A DNA stretch of 28,821 nucleotides, taken from contig JBNGIS010037034.1 in the NCBI GenBank assembly GCA_049999725.1, forward strand, positions 1-28,821, in the 5' to 3' direction. The notes under the pieces were generated by a model, which was given only the letters and a program-made list of their open reading frames with translations, was not told where the DNA came from and searched no databases. Position numbers and translations under genes: made by a program. This document shows, piece after piece, positions 18,961-28,778 of the stretch (the stretch's first letter is position 1; each line of letters begins with the position of its first letter). This DNA comes from Haplomitrium mnioides. Its lineage: Eukaryota > Marchantiophyta > Haplomitriopsida > Calobryales.

Positions 18961-19375
18961 TGTTTTCCCCCTGAATATGAAATGCCATTCTTGATATGAG
19001 TTTGGGGGGTGCTTACATAAAAATCTATGTGTCTAGAGTATCATATAAGTAGGCAGTGATGACGTCCATGATGTGCATGATAAGATGGTGTTGAATAGCA
19101 AATGCTATCATGTATCTGTAAGTAATAGTGTCCATGATAGGTGAGCATGTGAGGTCATAATCACATCCAGGAATCTGAGTGTATCCTTTGGCCACTAATC
19201 TTGCCTTATATTGTGCAACATCACCTTTTGCATTATATTTGCGGACAAAAATAAATTTGTAATCTGTCAAGTGTATGTCGAGAGGTGTTGGCATAACATA
19301 TCCAAATACTTGTCATTGTATGAGAGAGTCAAGTTCCGAATTTATTGCTTTCTCCTATTGGGGCCAATCGGTTCT
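18961..19375 (-). pseudogene. copia-1 reverse transcriptase, N-terminal half
   Basis: Minus-strand frame with the standard start of copia RT: RTDWPQ and KAINSELDSLI (stops between), VMPTPLDIHLTDYKFIFVRK, KGDVAQYKARLVAKGYTQ, a CDYDLTCSPIMD box, then MDVITAYLYDTLDT (first catalytic aspartate region) to TAG at 19027-19025. After this stop and a TAA the same frame continues, without shift, into the minisatellite-encoded repeat (18988 is in frame with 19027). The array is therefore a true insertion or expansion in the RT coding frame. Confidence 0.85.
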
Positions 19376-19630
19376 TTATTGTGCTTTTCATACAGATAAA
19401 GGATCAAGTGTATCATTGTCTATTGAGTGTGATACAGAGAATGCAAATAAATCATCCATAGTGGTCTAGGATCTGTTCCATATTTGATTGGTATGAGAAT
19501 AGTCAATTGTTATTTCATTGTTGTCTGTTGCAACGTGTAATGATGTCGATGATGTTGGCTTGTTCTTTGAGCCTTTAGGTCTGCCACGCTTTGCTCTAGG
19601 ATATATTTCAGTGGCAAGTGCGTCGACTTT
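19376..19630 (-). pseudogene. copia-1 integrase-RT linker with RGRP motif
   Basis: In the frame leading into RT, the minus strand encodes KVDALATEIYPRAKRGRPKG (about 19628-19570), a basic segment with an AT-hook-like RGRP core. An acidic/polar linker (MDDLFAFSVSH, SIDNDTLDPLS) with several stops follows. A basic RGRP segment before the RT is known from plant copia elements of this type. It may aid DNA contact by integrase, which is inference. The sequence between the integrase start and this segment is missing. Confidence 0.6.
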
Positions 19631-19841
19631 TTAAAGTTGTGTTGGTGCATTGGCAACTTCAATATGTGATTTAGTTGTGAGAAGAGATACTTCTAACCAT
19701 TTGGATGATGCATCTATGGTGATGAGGAAGCATTGGAATGGTCTCAAAGGTGGGTGGATAGGTCCACAGACATCAGCGTGGATTCTCTCAAGGAATCGTG
19801 ATTGTTGTTTTATCATGGGAAGGTGCAATTCTCAGTTTGCA
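19631..19841 (-). pseudogene. copia-1 integrase, first part only
   Basis: The minus frame carries FLERIHADVCGPIHPP, CFLITIDASSKWLEVSLL and ends IEVANAPTQL at TAA/TAG near 19633. This is the start of the rve integrase core (its first catalytic Asp is in the HADVCGP stretch). The rest of the catalytic core, including the second Asp and the Glu, is deleted: the next recognisable residues belong to the linker. A frameshift separates this part from the HHCC segment upstream. Integrase would insert the cDNA into chromosomes, and this one cannot. Confidence 0.8.
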
Positions 19842-20552
19842 CTATATGCATGCTAAGCATGGGTTATCTCTTAACAATGGGTGCACATTCTGTGGTATGC
19901 CTTTGCTATCATTTTTGATGTGGTAGAACATGTCTCGGCCCAGATGCCCTAGGCGGTTGTGCCATGTGAGAGATGTGGAGACCAGTTTTGTTGAGACATG
20001 ATATGAGCATATTTTAGTAGTGTACAGTTCAGGTGGTGTCAGTGAGAAGGATTCATGTATGTCAAAGCTTGTTGTTGTTGGACTCAGGATATGGAGGACT
20101 TCAGTGTCCTGAAAAGATCCGGTTTGAATGTGAAAACCATTTTGTCGTATATCTTGGAAGCTGATGAGGTTCCTTGTTGCTGCAGGTGCATAAATTGCAT
20201 ATTTGATATCTAGTCTAGTTCCATTTGGAAATAGTATGGTTGTTGGACCATGTACTTCTTCAATTTGATTGTGGCCGGAAATCGTTGTCATAGACTTGGA
20301 AGAAGGTTTGATTGATGAGAAGTATTTTCGGTCTTGCAATATGGTGTGCAAAGATTCGTTGTCTATAATGCATGCTATTTCAGAGTCATTTTTTTGGTTG
20401 GACAGATATGAATAAGTCATGTAACTTTCAGGATGTAGATTGTACTGAGGATATACATCCATGTCTGTCAGTTCCAGTAAGTTGCCATTTATCTCGTGGT
20501 TGTGAGGTTTGATGCTTTGTTGGTATAGTGGTGCTAGGTGCGCTAGTACTCT
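19842..20552 (-). pseudogene. copia-1 protease and integrase zinc-binding (HHCC) region
   Basis: The 206-codon frame from 20462 continues in frame from the gag knuckle. It contains the retropepsin-like segment ACIIDNESLHTILQDRKYF, where the active-site triplet is Asp-Asn-Glu instead of Asp-Ser/Thr-Gly (Asp codon at 20363-20361), so catalysis is probably lost. The protease fold continues with HNQIEEVHGPTTILFPNG and YAIYAPAATRNLISFQDI. The integrase zinc-binding module follows: LTWHNRLGHLGRDM (two His) and NPCLACI (two Cys). The frame ends at TAG 19844-19842, just before the integrase core in another frame. Confidence 0.85.
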
Positions 20553-21458
20553 ACAAGTGGGCTGAGTGTGGCCACATATGCCACATCGATTGTAGGTTGT
20601 TTGGGGTTGGCGCGAATAAGAATGAGTTCGTTGGCCTCTATGAGATTGTTTGCCACCTCTATTGTTCCATGTGCGCTAGGAAGCGCATTCTGGTGTCGTT
20701 GATGTGCGACATTTGTTATGTCAATCCATGTTATTGGGGGTCGGAGGTGGACTGGTGGTCTGTCAGGTGGTGCTCCCCTTGAATATGGAGTGTCCCCTTC
20801 CTCTGCTTCTTGAGAAGTTTCTGTTTCTGGATCAAGGGGACAGCCCAGTCCCTGTACAGTGTGATTCAAGGTGCTTTGAGGGAGCGGCAGACCCTGGGGG
20901 TCTTTTCTTTGCATTTTCCACGAGGAGTAATTGGTGCTTTTCAGCTAGTGGCATGTATGCTATGAGTTTAGAGTATCAAGTGAATCGCATATTGCAATAT
21001 TGTGATGCTAAAATGAGATTTCTCACAGTAAAAGTCAATAGAGTTTTCTCTATATGCTCTTCATTAGTCACAGGGTGGCCACAGATTGCTAGTTGTGAGA
21101 CAATGCAAAATAGTTTGTTGTTGTAATTTACTATGGACATATGGTCTTGAACTCGGAGATTAATCCAATTGTGTCTCGTTGTAGGGAGCGCTATGCTTGT
21201 TAGATGGTCAAATCTAAGTCTCAGTTCTTCCCATAGCACGTGAGGACTATTACGGTTTAGCCTCAAGGGTTCCACCAGGTGGTGTCAAATCAGGATAAGG
21301 GCTCTGAGTGCATCATAGGGGGTGATGTCCTTGTCTGTGTTGATTGTTTCACGGATACCCTTGGATGTCAAGTATGTCGTGACGTCTAGTGACCATGACA
21401 AGTAGTTGGATCCATCCAATCTTTGTGCTTGGAATTTCAAAGATTCCATAGATGCCAT
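20553..21458 (-). pseudogene. copia-1 gag (minus copy)
   Basis: The best start is ATG at 21458, giving MASMESLKFQAQRLDGSNYL, the usual copia gag opening. The upstream in-frame codon at 21572 is TTG here and ATG in the + copy. It continues SWSLDVTTYLTSKGIRE, then LLWEEL-like PHVLWEEL, NYNNKLFCIVSQLAICGHP and RNLILASQYCNMRF. Breaks: TGA at 21287-21285, where the + copy has AGA (Arg), a TGA after NMRF (about 20974), and further frameshifts and stops in the basic Arg/Ser/Gly stretch. The zinc knuckle (20594-20553) has Tyr in place of the first Cys, while the remaining C, H and C are kept. Compared with the + copy, the two damage patterns are independent. Confidence 0.85.
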
Positions 21459-22390
21459 TTGCAAGTCTGTACTCTGTTTTGTTGAGAATACCTGTGAATA
21501 AGAAAGATGAACCAGATTGTTTGGCGAGTGTAGTTGCTGGGTCAGGGCTGCAATTGTCTGTACTTGGTACAAATTGGCGATCGATCCGAGTTCAGTCGAT
21601 CACAGACCCATGTACCTGTTTATGTTTTCTACTTTAAGTGAAAAAAATCAAAAATTGAAATGAAAAACATGAAAGAATTGACTAAATGCGAGCCAATTGG
21701 TATACGCTTCCGAGAAATGAAATAAGAAATTGAGGTTGCTAATGATAAAAGAAATTGCCTTGTATAATTATGTGTGTACTGCTTCTGATGTGCTTGTGGC
21801 GTGTCCTCCCAATGTCGACCTTGTGTGAGCCTAGTCCCCGATTGTTATGGTGCCTCATTACAATACTGATTCTATGAAGAAGAAAGAGTAGCAGTTGCAA
21901 GTATGGTCAGATAGGGGTTTAGCTCGTGGAGGTGACAGGGGTCAGTGTTTGTTGTTAGTATGGGTTGCCTGTATTCTATGTCAGAAGTATTTCAGAATCA
22001 AAATGTATGTCTCTTGTGAGGGATAGATTTGTTCAAAGAAGAAGAAAAGAATCAATCAAAGATAATCAAGAGATGGGTTGAGAAAGTTGAACCGTGAAGT
22101 TTTGGAACATAAAGTGAGAGATCCTTAAGTGGCAAGATGCAGTGTTGCCCTTCCGTTGAATGTCAATATAGTGTTGTGTAGTTGTCTACGTGAAGGTATC
22201 TTTCACCGAAAGTATCTCTGGCTAAATCTTCGTTGCTGCATGGACAAGTGAGTTGAGCTTGTGCATAGGTATGTGTTGCATGTGCCTTGTCTCTTCCTTG
22301 CTTTGATGGTGCTCATGTGGTGAGGGACAGTAGAGAACCAAAACATTAGTAAGGTAATACCAGAAACTAAGAAAGAAAGAACAGTAGGAA

Positions 22391-22409
22391 GGGGAGGGGG
22401 AGGGGGAGG
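22391..22409 (+). repeat. G-rich tract (quadruplex-like)
   Basis: GGGG-A-GGGGG-A-GGGGG-A-GG on the + strand. Three full G runs plus a short one. The element's sense strand is C-rich here. Confidence 0.7.
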
Positions 22410-23121
22410 TTTGAATGCTTATCCTTCAATGTTAGAAACAAACTAAGGAAGGTAAGATGAAAGAGTCTAGTGTAGGAGTTTGTATACTTTGGTGTTGAAG
22501 AAGAACACGCTGGTATTGTCTCTTGTGTTGGATAGTTCCTAGCAAAGAAAATGGAGAAGACAAGAGTCCCATGAAGAACCACGGATTGAAATAGTGAAGA
22601 GAGATCGCAATAGAAGCAGAACAAAACAGAAGAGTATGACTTGGTAGGTGTTGTTGTCAAAGAGAAGGAGGGGTAGACAACTTTAGCTTGTCCTAAGCAA
22701 GGAACAAAGAACGAGAAACAAGGAGGACATAATGCAGATCGACCTCGGACAAGCGTAGGATGTTGTGGTGCTTTGCTGGAGTTGAAGAGGAAAGAAGGTA
22801 GTAAACCAATGTTGTATGAATGTCGTCGAATGGGGGTAACAAAAGAAAGGAAAGGTCACTCGTGAGGTCGCAGCAGGGAGCAATGTCATCGAGTAGAGAG
22901 TAGAAGGGTCCCCAGGTGGGTATCACGAAGTGTCACCAAGCAGGAAGGTTAGTATTCGCCGAGCAGAAAAAAAAAAAAGTAAGAGGTTCGCCGAATAGGA
23001 AACACAAGGTTATTGAGTGAATGCGTTGAGCGTCGTCAAACCGAAGAGCAAGAATAGTCAAGCAAAGAAGCAAGAAATTGCCAGGTGGAGCATCGAGCTG
23101 CGGCAGAGTCGACAACAAGTA

Positions 23122-23221
23122 NNNNNNNNNNNNNNNNNNNNNNNNNNNNNNNNNNNNNNNNNNNNNNNNNNNNNNNNNNNNNNNNNNNNNNNNNNNNNNN
23201 NNNNNNNNNNNNNNNNNNNNN
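23122..23221. other. Assembly gap (100 N)
   Basis: Exactly 100 N, a conventional placeholder for a gap of unknown size, inside the copia-1 leader. Frames crossing it are artefacts. Confidence 0.98.
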
Positions 23222-23346
23222 GAAGTGGAGAAAAAGTTCAGTGTCAAGAGAGAGAAAAAGTGAATGCGCAAAAAAATGACGAGCACGCCGGAGCTTCCTC
23301 AGATGCTGGTGTGGATGGAGCACATGCGGAAAAAGTTTCTGTGGAG

Positions 23347-23364
23347 TCCGTCGTGCTGATAACG
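23347..23364 (-). other. Primer-binding-site-like sequence of copia-1
   Basis: Immediately inside the LTR end the minus strand reads CGTTATCAGCACGACGG. The TATCAG-type core next to the LTR end resembles the tRNA-complementary site of many plant copia elements, though the match to initiator-tRNA-Met usage is only partial by eye. Confidence 0.55.
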
Positions 23365-23472
23365 TGTTATCGCATGAGCATTGTACACATACATATAGGA
23401 GTCTCCAAGACGAGTGAGTAAAATAGGTAATGAATGACTACTTACATAGGGTATATATATGTCCCTATAACA
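23365..23472 (-). repeat. 5' LTR of copia-1 (108 bp)
   Basis: On the minus strand it starts TGTTATAGGGACATATATATA and ends CTCATGCGATAACA. The ends TGTTAT/ATAACA form a 6-bp inverted repeat, and a TATA box lies near the start. It is followed inside by the PBS-like site and outside by AGTAA. The length of 108 bp is very short for a coding copia element. The inner 89 bp align with the truncated 3' LTR at 16548-16634. Confidence 0.85.
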
Positions 23473-23477
23473 AGTAA
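23473..23477. repeat. Target-site duplication (right), AGTAA
   Basis: Matches 16543-16547 exactly, on the outer side of the intact LTR. Confidence 0.8.
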
Positions 23478-24329
23478 TAAAAAATAGTAGTAAATAACAA
23501 AAAAACAAAATAAAAAGAATAAATAATAATATATTATTATAATAAGTAAAATAGTAATAATAATATTAAATATTATTAAAATATTAAAATAAAATAAAAT
23601 AGATCAAAAAATTAAAGTACAAATTTCTACTAAGACAATCGGATAGAGGAATAAGAGTACCCTACTTAATAGTATACTATAATATTATATTATATTATAT
23701 ACTGTAGGTAAAATAATAACTTAAACAGAACACTAATAAGAAAATTTGGTTACACTCTCGGACAAGGTGAATAGAGCACCCTTCACAATTTTTCCACTAA
23801 TGGGGAAAATAATAAAATACTAAATTTGAGAGAGCAAATAAAAAAAAAAAGGAAACCAGAGAACAGAGTGTACAGAACAGAGGAAAACAGAACAAAGAAG
23901 AATGTGCAAGAAAAGGATAGGATGGCTTGCTTGGCTCCTCTCCATGTCGAATTCTCCTCACCACTATCTCCTTAGTCAAATTTTGTTGTCACTCCTTCTT
24001 CATGCCTTTTCAGTCTTTCTTCTAAACCCTCTCTCCATTTCTCAATTGTACACCTCGTATCTGTGCTTTGCCTCTCTTCACCTGTTGGTTCCCTCTTGAA
24101 TTTCTGTCCCCATCTTCTTGAATTTTTTCCTTAGGACTGCCCTGCGTGATGTTGAATCGTGCTCCGATTGCGAGTTGGCTACAAGGTAGGAGGAAGAGAA
24201 AGAAAGGAAAGATGGAAGAATATGAAAGAATGGGAACAAAGTAGAATAGACAAATAAGCATAAAACATAATAGAGTGCACTAAAGGAATACAATAGAATA
24301 AATTGATAAAATAAAATATTAATATTACA
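23478..24329. other. AT-rich, then CT-rich DNA without a recognised gene
   Basis: 23478-23870 is A/T-rich with (AAT)n and (TTA)n-like low complexity, densest at about 23516-23605. 23880-24190 is pyrimidine-rich (CTCCTC, CTTCTTC), ending in GGCTACAAGGTAGGAGGAAG. This recalls 16360-16440 on the other side of copia-1 (GGCTACAACGTC followed by GA-rich DNA), so the two flanks may be parts of related repeats. Confidence 0.45.
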
Positions 24330-24623
24330 CTATACTATACTCGCCGAAGATACAGAGTAAACATAGCATGGAGGACAGATTACATAGGGGAAAAAATGAC
24401 ACATAAGAATACAAAGGACAACCAATTTGTGAGCCAAGGGTGAAGCCCTTTGCTCCAAACCTCGTCGATGACCTCTCGAGTGGTTTCTCTTTCCTACATC
24501 GAATTGGGCCAACTCTCCAATGGTTTGAACAAATATGATTTCTTCAGACTCTATACGGCTCTTTAAATTGATTTGACCATCTGTGCCACCCTTGTGCACA
24601 AGGTTGATCAATCCTGAGCTCAA
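24330..24623 (-). other. 97-codon minus-strand frame, unrecognised
   Basis: Open from 24623 to 24330. The first ~60 residues look natural (INLVHKGGTDGQINLKSRIE, then GELAQFDVGKRN) and the end is hydrophobic and Cys-rich. No family is recognised and no neighbouring exon or second copy supports it. It may be a fragment of an old retroelement frame. Confidence 0.2.
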
Positions 24624-24639
24624 AGTGCTTTACTAAGCC

Positions 24640-25800
24640 AGGTTAAACACAAAAAATTAAAAAAACTTGACTAACATCTAGCAACTCATTTTTTATTTCA
24701 ATTGCGAAAATTCCCTTGCTAATTTTGTGAGTGTGATGCAAATTGGATCAAAAGAGATTTTATCAATCAAGCGTTCTCTCTCAAAATTTTGAAAGTAAAA
24801 CAAGGTTTATCTATTTCTCAATGCATTCCGCACCCAAGTGTGGTCACCTTTCCTTGTGAAGGGACAAGTGGACCCTCATCTTAAGAAAAAAAGAAAGCAC
24901 TTGAGCCAACAAAAGACTCAACCAAGAAAAGCTTATTCTACCAAAGAAAAAACCAATTCCAACCAAGCCTCTTCGTGTCAAGCCACCTTGTCAATCTCAA
25001 CCTCCTCCAAGCTTTTCTCAATCAGCTTCTTCTTCTTCCTTGACTTTGAATGGCTCAAAAGAGGAGCAAGAGCCTCATCTTTAGTCAAAAGTACCAAAGT
25101 CAAGTTCAGAATGAGAACGGTTTAGGAAAGAAAGTTAGTTGATCCTCAAACAATTTATGAAAATGACAAGAACAAGATTTAAAAGTATGCAATCTAGTGC
25201 TAAATGGTTAGAGAAGAGACAGCTACAATTCGTCTTGAAAATTTAAATATATCATAGTTTTGGATGGAGAATTGGGGGCTTTTCAAGATAATGCATTTGA
25301 TGAAGATCTTGTAGAGTTGCTTGCACAACACATGCTTATGAACAAGTACGTGCATTCTTTTCTTAATGTGGTGGTAGATCCAAAATGCAATCTCAATGAC
25401 AAGTCAAGGTCTAACATTAAGAACCCTAACAAGTACAAGTTGGGGGCAATCATAGTGTTGATGCAAGGCAACTGTTGATTACTAAGTATGGAACAAATAA
25501 TCCAATGCTCATTCTGTAGTTGTTGTGTGTACGTCGAGTTGACACAAATGAAAGCCCACATTTTTGCTATGAATGGCAACTACAACCAAAGGTTTTGGCT
25601 AGAGATGATCTCAATCCATAAGGATGAGTACTAGCACCAACAATTTGTGGAAAGCAAGATAATTTCATCCCAAAAAGTAAAAAAGACATTAGTTTTGAAG
25701 ACTTTGAAGATTAAATTGAAGTCAACTCTTGAGAAGACGATTGCTTCTCAAGACAATTAGTTTCAATTAGCCTTCTATAGTAGTGAACTTTTGAAACTAC
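24640..25800 (+). other. Decayed coding-like stretch, unrecognised
   Basis: Several consecutive + frames look partly protein-like but are broken. One is a Pro/Ser/Gln-rich piece at about 24960-25080 (SQPPPSFSQSASSSSLTLNG in one frame). Another is the 72-codon frame 25260-25478 (DGELGAFQDNAFDEDLVELL, then LNVVVDPKCNLNDK). A third is a Lys-rich helix-like stretch at about 25650-25760. Stops and frame changes between them are frequent. This may be an old gene or retroelement body, but I cannot name a domain. Confidence 0.2.
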
Positions 25801-26095
25801 AACTAGAGTATATGCATGAATGGACTACCAAAAGTCCACGCATGTAGGACTTTTTGGCTTAAACTCTTGAGAGTCTATGCTTGTCTAACTCTTGGGATAC
25901 AAGCATGGATCTTGTTTGTTATTGCACACTTGGACCATTGGTATTCCATACGTGTATGAACTTTTGACACTCTTTGGTTGTATGGACTCTTGTAAGTCCT
26001 TGCAAGCTTGGACAACCAAGAGTCTATGCATAGATGGACCATCAAGTGTTCTTGGCGATTGGACCATGGGGTCCAAGCACTCAAGGACTTTTTAA
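25801..26095. repeat. Field of imperfect CATGCA/GGACT phrases
   Basis: Short phrases recur without a strict period: ATGCATGAATGGACT, AAGTCCACGCATG, GAGTCTATGCTTG, GAGTCTATGCATAGATGG, TTGGACCATGGGGTCCAAG. Several are near-palindromes. The same vocabulary occurs at 27.05-27.6 kb, 28.07-28.45 kb and, more weakly, 13.31-13.46 kb. Confidence 0.5.
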
Positions 26096-27054
26096 TTTTT
26101 TTTTCTTTCATTATGTTTAAAGGTTTTTTGTGTTATTGATTTCAACTTGTTTTTTATTTTTGCTAGAGCAACAAAACATTTAAGCTTCAACTAGCAAAAA
26201 AGCTGATTGTAGCTATTGAGAGTAGAAAGAAGATTGAGGATGTGGAAGAAGCCAACAAAAGACCAAGACCAAGCTCCAACCTTGGTCTCATATCCTCTCA
26301 CTTTTCTGCTCCACTACGAGAAGGCAAGGGAGTGGAAAGTTAGACAACATGATGAAGTTGTTGCCCTAGTTCAAGGGGTGCTCTGGATGCAGATGAAGTA
26401 GATCTTTAATCCTATGTTGATGGACTTAACATAGTATTTTATCAAGTCCATAGAGAGTCATATGCAATGCAACTTAAGAGGTTAGTGAAACCTTGAAATT
26501 TTACTTTAGCCATTGTTGACATTTCTTATTGATACAACTTTAAAGAATGCAAGCATAACGACTCAAAGCCTTTTTTAAAGGACATTGTTTTTGATATGGT
26601 GTAAAACTTTGTAGTTGCAACTACCTTAGAGTTTTAGTCTTTTTGTAATTATTCATTCTTCTTAGCAATTTGGCATCAACAATGATGTCTTTTTGCATGA
26701 TCAATCACAACATCTTGTGTGTCATTCTAGTAGGAGTTCTGTTTTATAATTGTTTTCTATGTTTATTTGTGTGTATTTGTTTTTTCCTTTATCGCTATGT
26801 CTTATATATTTTATAGTATTGCAACATGAACAAACAAACATTCATCATTTTAGTGGTCTCACAATGATGCATACTAACAACTATTGGATGGTGGGCTACT
26901 ACACAAAGAAATAACTACATGATGTATAATTTTAATTCTTAATAAAGCATTTTCTTTTAGAAAATTGTTGAATTCCATGTTGGCATAGACATTCATGTTT
27001 GAATGAATAAGTTTTCAATAAAATAGCAAATAGTATGTAGGATATTTTTATTGA
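26096..27054. other. AT-rich stretch without a recognised gene
   Basis: No domain, LTR or RNA gene seen. A 61-codon + frame at 26216-26401 is basic and unrecognised. Confidence 0.6.
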
Positions 27055-27330
27055 AGTCTATGCTAGCAAAGTTGTCTATGTTTGAATGAATGAGTTTGTG
27101 AATTGAAGTTTGTGTTGAAGTCCATGCAAGCATGAGCAACATGAATTTATTTTTATCTTATGAGTACTTGGATGAATGTATAGGCAACAAAGTCCATGCA
27201 TACATGAGCATCCTTAATTTTTTTTATCCTATAAATACTTCAATGAAATGTAAAAGTAACAAAGTCCATGCTTGTCTACTCATCCTTGTTTGTCTTTAAT
27301 CTTATAGTTACATGCATGAAATTTTTTAAT
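27055..27330. repeat. Degenerate tandem repeat, about 72-bp unit
   Basis: Units start AGTC(C/T)ATGC at 27055, 27119, 27191 and 27263 (spacings 64, 72, 72). They contain CATGAGC, a TTTTTATC(C/T)TAT stretch, ACTT(G/C)(G/A)ATGAA and GGCAACAA/AGTAACAA before the next start. Confidence 0.7.
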
Positions 27331-28063
27331 ATCAAAGCTTATTTTTGCTTTGACATCATTGTTTGATTTTCATATTTAAATTACATATTTTAAATTTATG
27401 AGAGATGGAGTGTATGTCGTCCTTGTTTCATTTTGATCTTGGAAAAATATATATGAAATTTATGAATTATGAAGTCTTTGCTAACATGAGTCACTTGTTT
27501 GACTTTAATTTGTAGAGTACATATATGTAAGTTATGAGAGATGGAGTGTATGCACACATAGAAGTCTATATTTTATTTTGATTTAAGGAAATCATGTTTT
27601 GAAGATATATGTACTAAAATCAATGTGCACATAGCCATTCGTTTTTGGTTTTCATCCTTTCATTAAATAGTTGGGAGTTGAAAGCATGTGTTCGAAGATT
27701 GCAAATGATGAAGTTCATGTGCGCATAAGCATTTTTTCCATTGAATGTATTTTCAATAAACTTGTTTATGTTTTGGAAAGTTTAATATCTTATGAATATT
27801 GTTATGAAACCTGAAATATTGATTGTGATGTTTTAATATGTTTTGTATGTATTCTATCTCATGATGGTTATCTTCTTTAAAGATTTTTTTCATAAAATGT
27901 TTAATACAATGAGTACATGGAACAAGCAAATTGAAGGTAATTTTTTTTTCTTGCAAATAAATATCTTGAATGTCAAATTTTTTATTTTTGATGTTAAAAT
28001 TTGATAATCAATTTTCTTAAACACCAAATGATATAAGAACTCAATAGTAGTTCGTGGTTCAAA
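27331..28063. other. AT-rich stretch without a recognised gene
   Basis: AT-rich DNA with scattered repeat phrases (ATGAGAGATGGAGTGTATG twice, at about 27399 and 27536) and no gene recognised. Confidence 0.6.
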
Positions 28064-28300
28064 GTAGCAGCTTCTATGCATGCATAGGTTGCTACTACCC
28101 CTACACGCTTTGACTATTGAACTTATGTGCACATGGGTTTTGAAGCGGAACTTAAAATTCCATGCACACATGGAGTACTGAAGCTTATGCACACTTTGAC
28201 TAATGAACCCTATGCACACATAGACTATAAAGCGGAATTCATAACTCCATGCATGCATGGGCTATTGAAGCCCCTGCGCACTTGAAGTAATAAACTCTTC
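28064..28300. repeat. Degenerate tandem repeat, about 86-bp unit with quasi-palindromes
   Basis: GACTATTGAAC (28112) recurs as GACTAATGAAC (28198) and as a decayed third copy near 28284. Each unit also carries GAAGCGGAA(C/T)T. Within units sit palindromes such as CTATGCATGCATAG (28074-28087) and CCATGCATGCATGG (28247-28260) and near-palindromes CCATGCACACATGG and CTATGCACACATAG. Confidence 0.7.
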
Positions 28301-28620
28301 ATAAAACTGGTTGATGAAGTTTCTGTGCTAATGAACTTCAAATTGACACCCCAAGGCCTTGGTATGCTTGAGTTCTACTTCGATTTTTTTGTTTATTTTT
28401 TACATCATTAATTTATAATAACAATACATCCATGCGCACATGAAGTCTGAACTAGAAATTTAAGTTGAAAATATATTAACTATAAAAATTGTTGAAATTT
28501 TGCTGCATTTTTCCAACCATATTACAAGTTTACAAGAAAAAAATTCAATTTTTTATTTTTTATTGAGCTTGAGGTTTTCAATATTTGGAGAGAAATTTAA
28601 GAATTTCATATCAATTTATA
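28301..28620. other. AT-rich stretch without a recognised gene
   Basis: Nothing recognised except one more CCATGCGCACATGAAGTC phrase at about 28432. Confidence 0.6.
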
Positions 28621-28778
28621 TGTTGTAGCATGCATGTCACACAGAAAGAGAGGTAGAGAGAACAGCCGCTCCGCACAACCTTCTTTCATGTACTGATCAA
28701 TAGTGATGAGAGGGATAAACGTCCCTCTTATCTGTACATCCATTCTATATATAGTAGTGTCACTGTTGTCCTATAACA
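28621..28778 (-). repeat. Copia-type 3' LTR (158 bp), minus strand
   Basis: On the minus strand it begins TGTTATAGGACAACAG directly after a polypurine tract, has a TATA box (CTATATATAG) about 40 bases in, and ends GCATGCTACAACA. Ends TGTT/AACA are inverted. It shares the opening TGTTATAGG with the copia-1 LTR but not the interior, so it is a related short-LTR family. The coding region must lie to the right of the window. Confidence 0.75.

Larger units (their letters stand above)
21459..23346 (-). other. copia-1 long leader between PBS and gag
   Basis: About 1.9 kb lies between the PBS-like site and the gag ATG (including the 100-N gap of unknown true size). Most of it (about 21570-22780) is homologous to 3790-4963. 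It has an insertion of about 65 bp absent from the + copy that carries a C-rich run (22391-22409), flanked by partly repeated CTTAGTTT(G/C)TGG-like sequence. No leader frame is open across both copies. The part nearest the LTR (22800-23346) has no counterpart in the + copy. Confidence 0.7.
16548..23472 (-). mobile_element. Ty1/copia element copia-1, near-full-length degenerate copy
   Basis: A 6.9-kb minus-strand element flanked by AGTAA. Reading along the minus strand: 108-bp 5' LTR (23472-23365), PBS-like site, leader of about 1.9 kb with a 100-N assembly gap, gag, zinc knuckle, protease, integrase start, linker, reverse transcriptase interrupted by a minisatellite, RNase H, about 450 bp of unexplained DNA, and a truncated 3' LTR. 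The domain order gag-PR-INT-RT-RH is that of Ty1/copia. The RT segment contains YGLKQSGRNW and an intact YVDD box. Nonsense codons, frameshifts, an integrase deletion and lost catalytic residues in protease and RNase H make it non-autonomous. The two LTR copies differ at roughly 10 of 87 aligned positions, implying an old insertion. Confidence 0.9.

Noticed and set aside
20543-20914. 123-codon minus-strand frame across gag
   Set aside because: It is an out-of-frame reading of the gag basic region and knuckle. The knuckle residues appear only in the frame that continues into protease.
20704-21126. 140-codon + strand frame
   Set aside because: Antisense of copia-1 gag.
22933-23421. Open frames of 61-134 codons around 23.0-23.4 kb
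   Set aside because: They run through the 100-N gap and are open only because N has no stops.
23516-23605. AT-rich tract as a replication origin or scaffold-attachment region
   Set aside because: Only low-complexity A/T sequence is seen, with no specific motif to support either.
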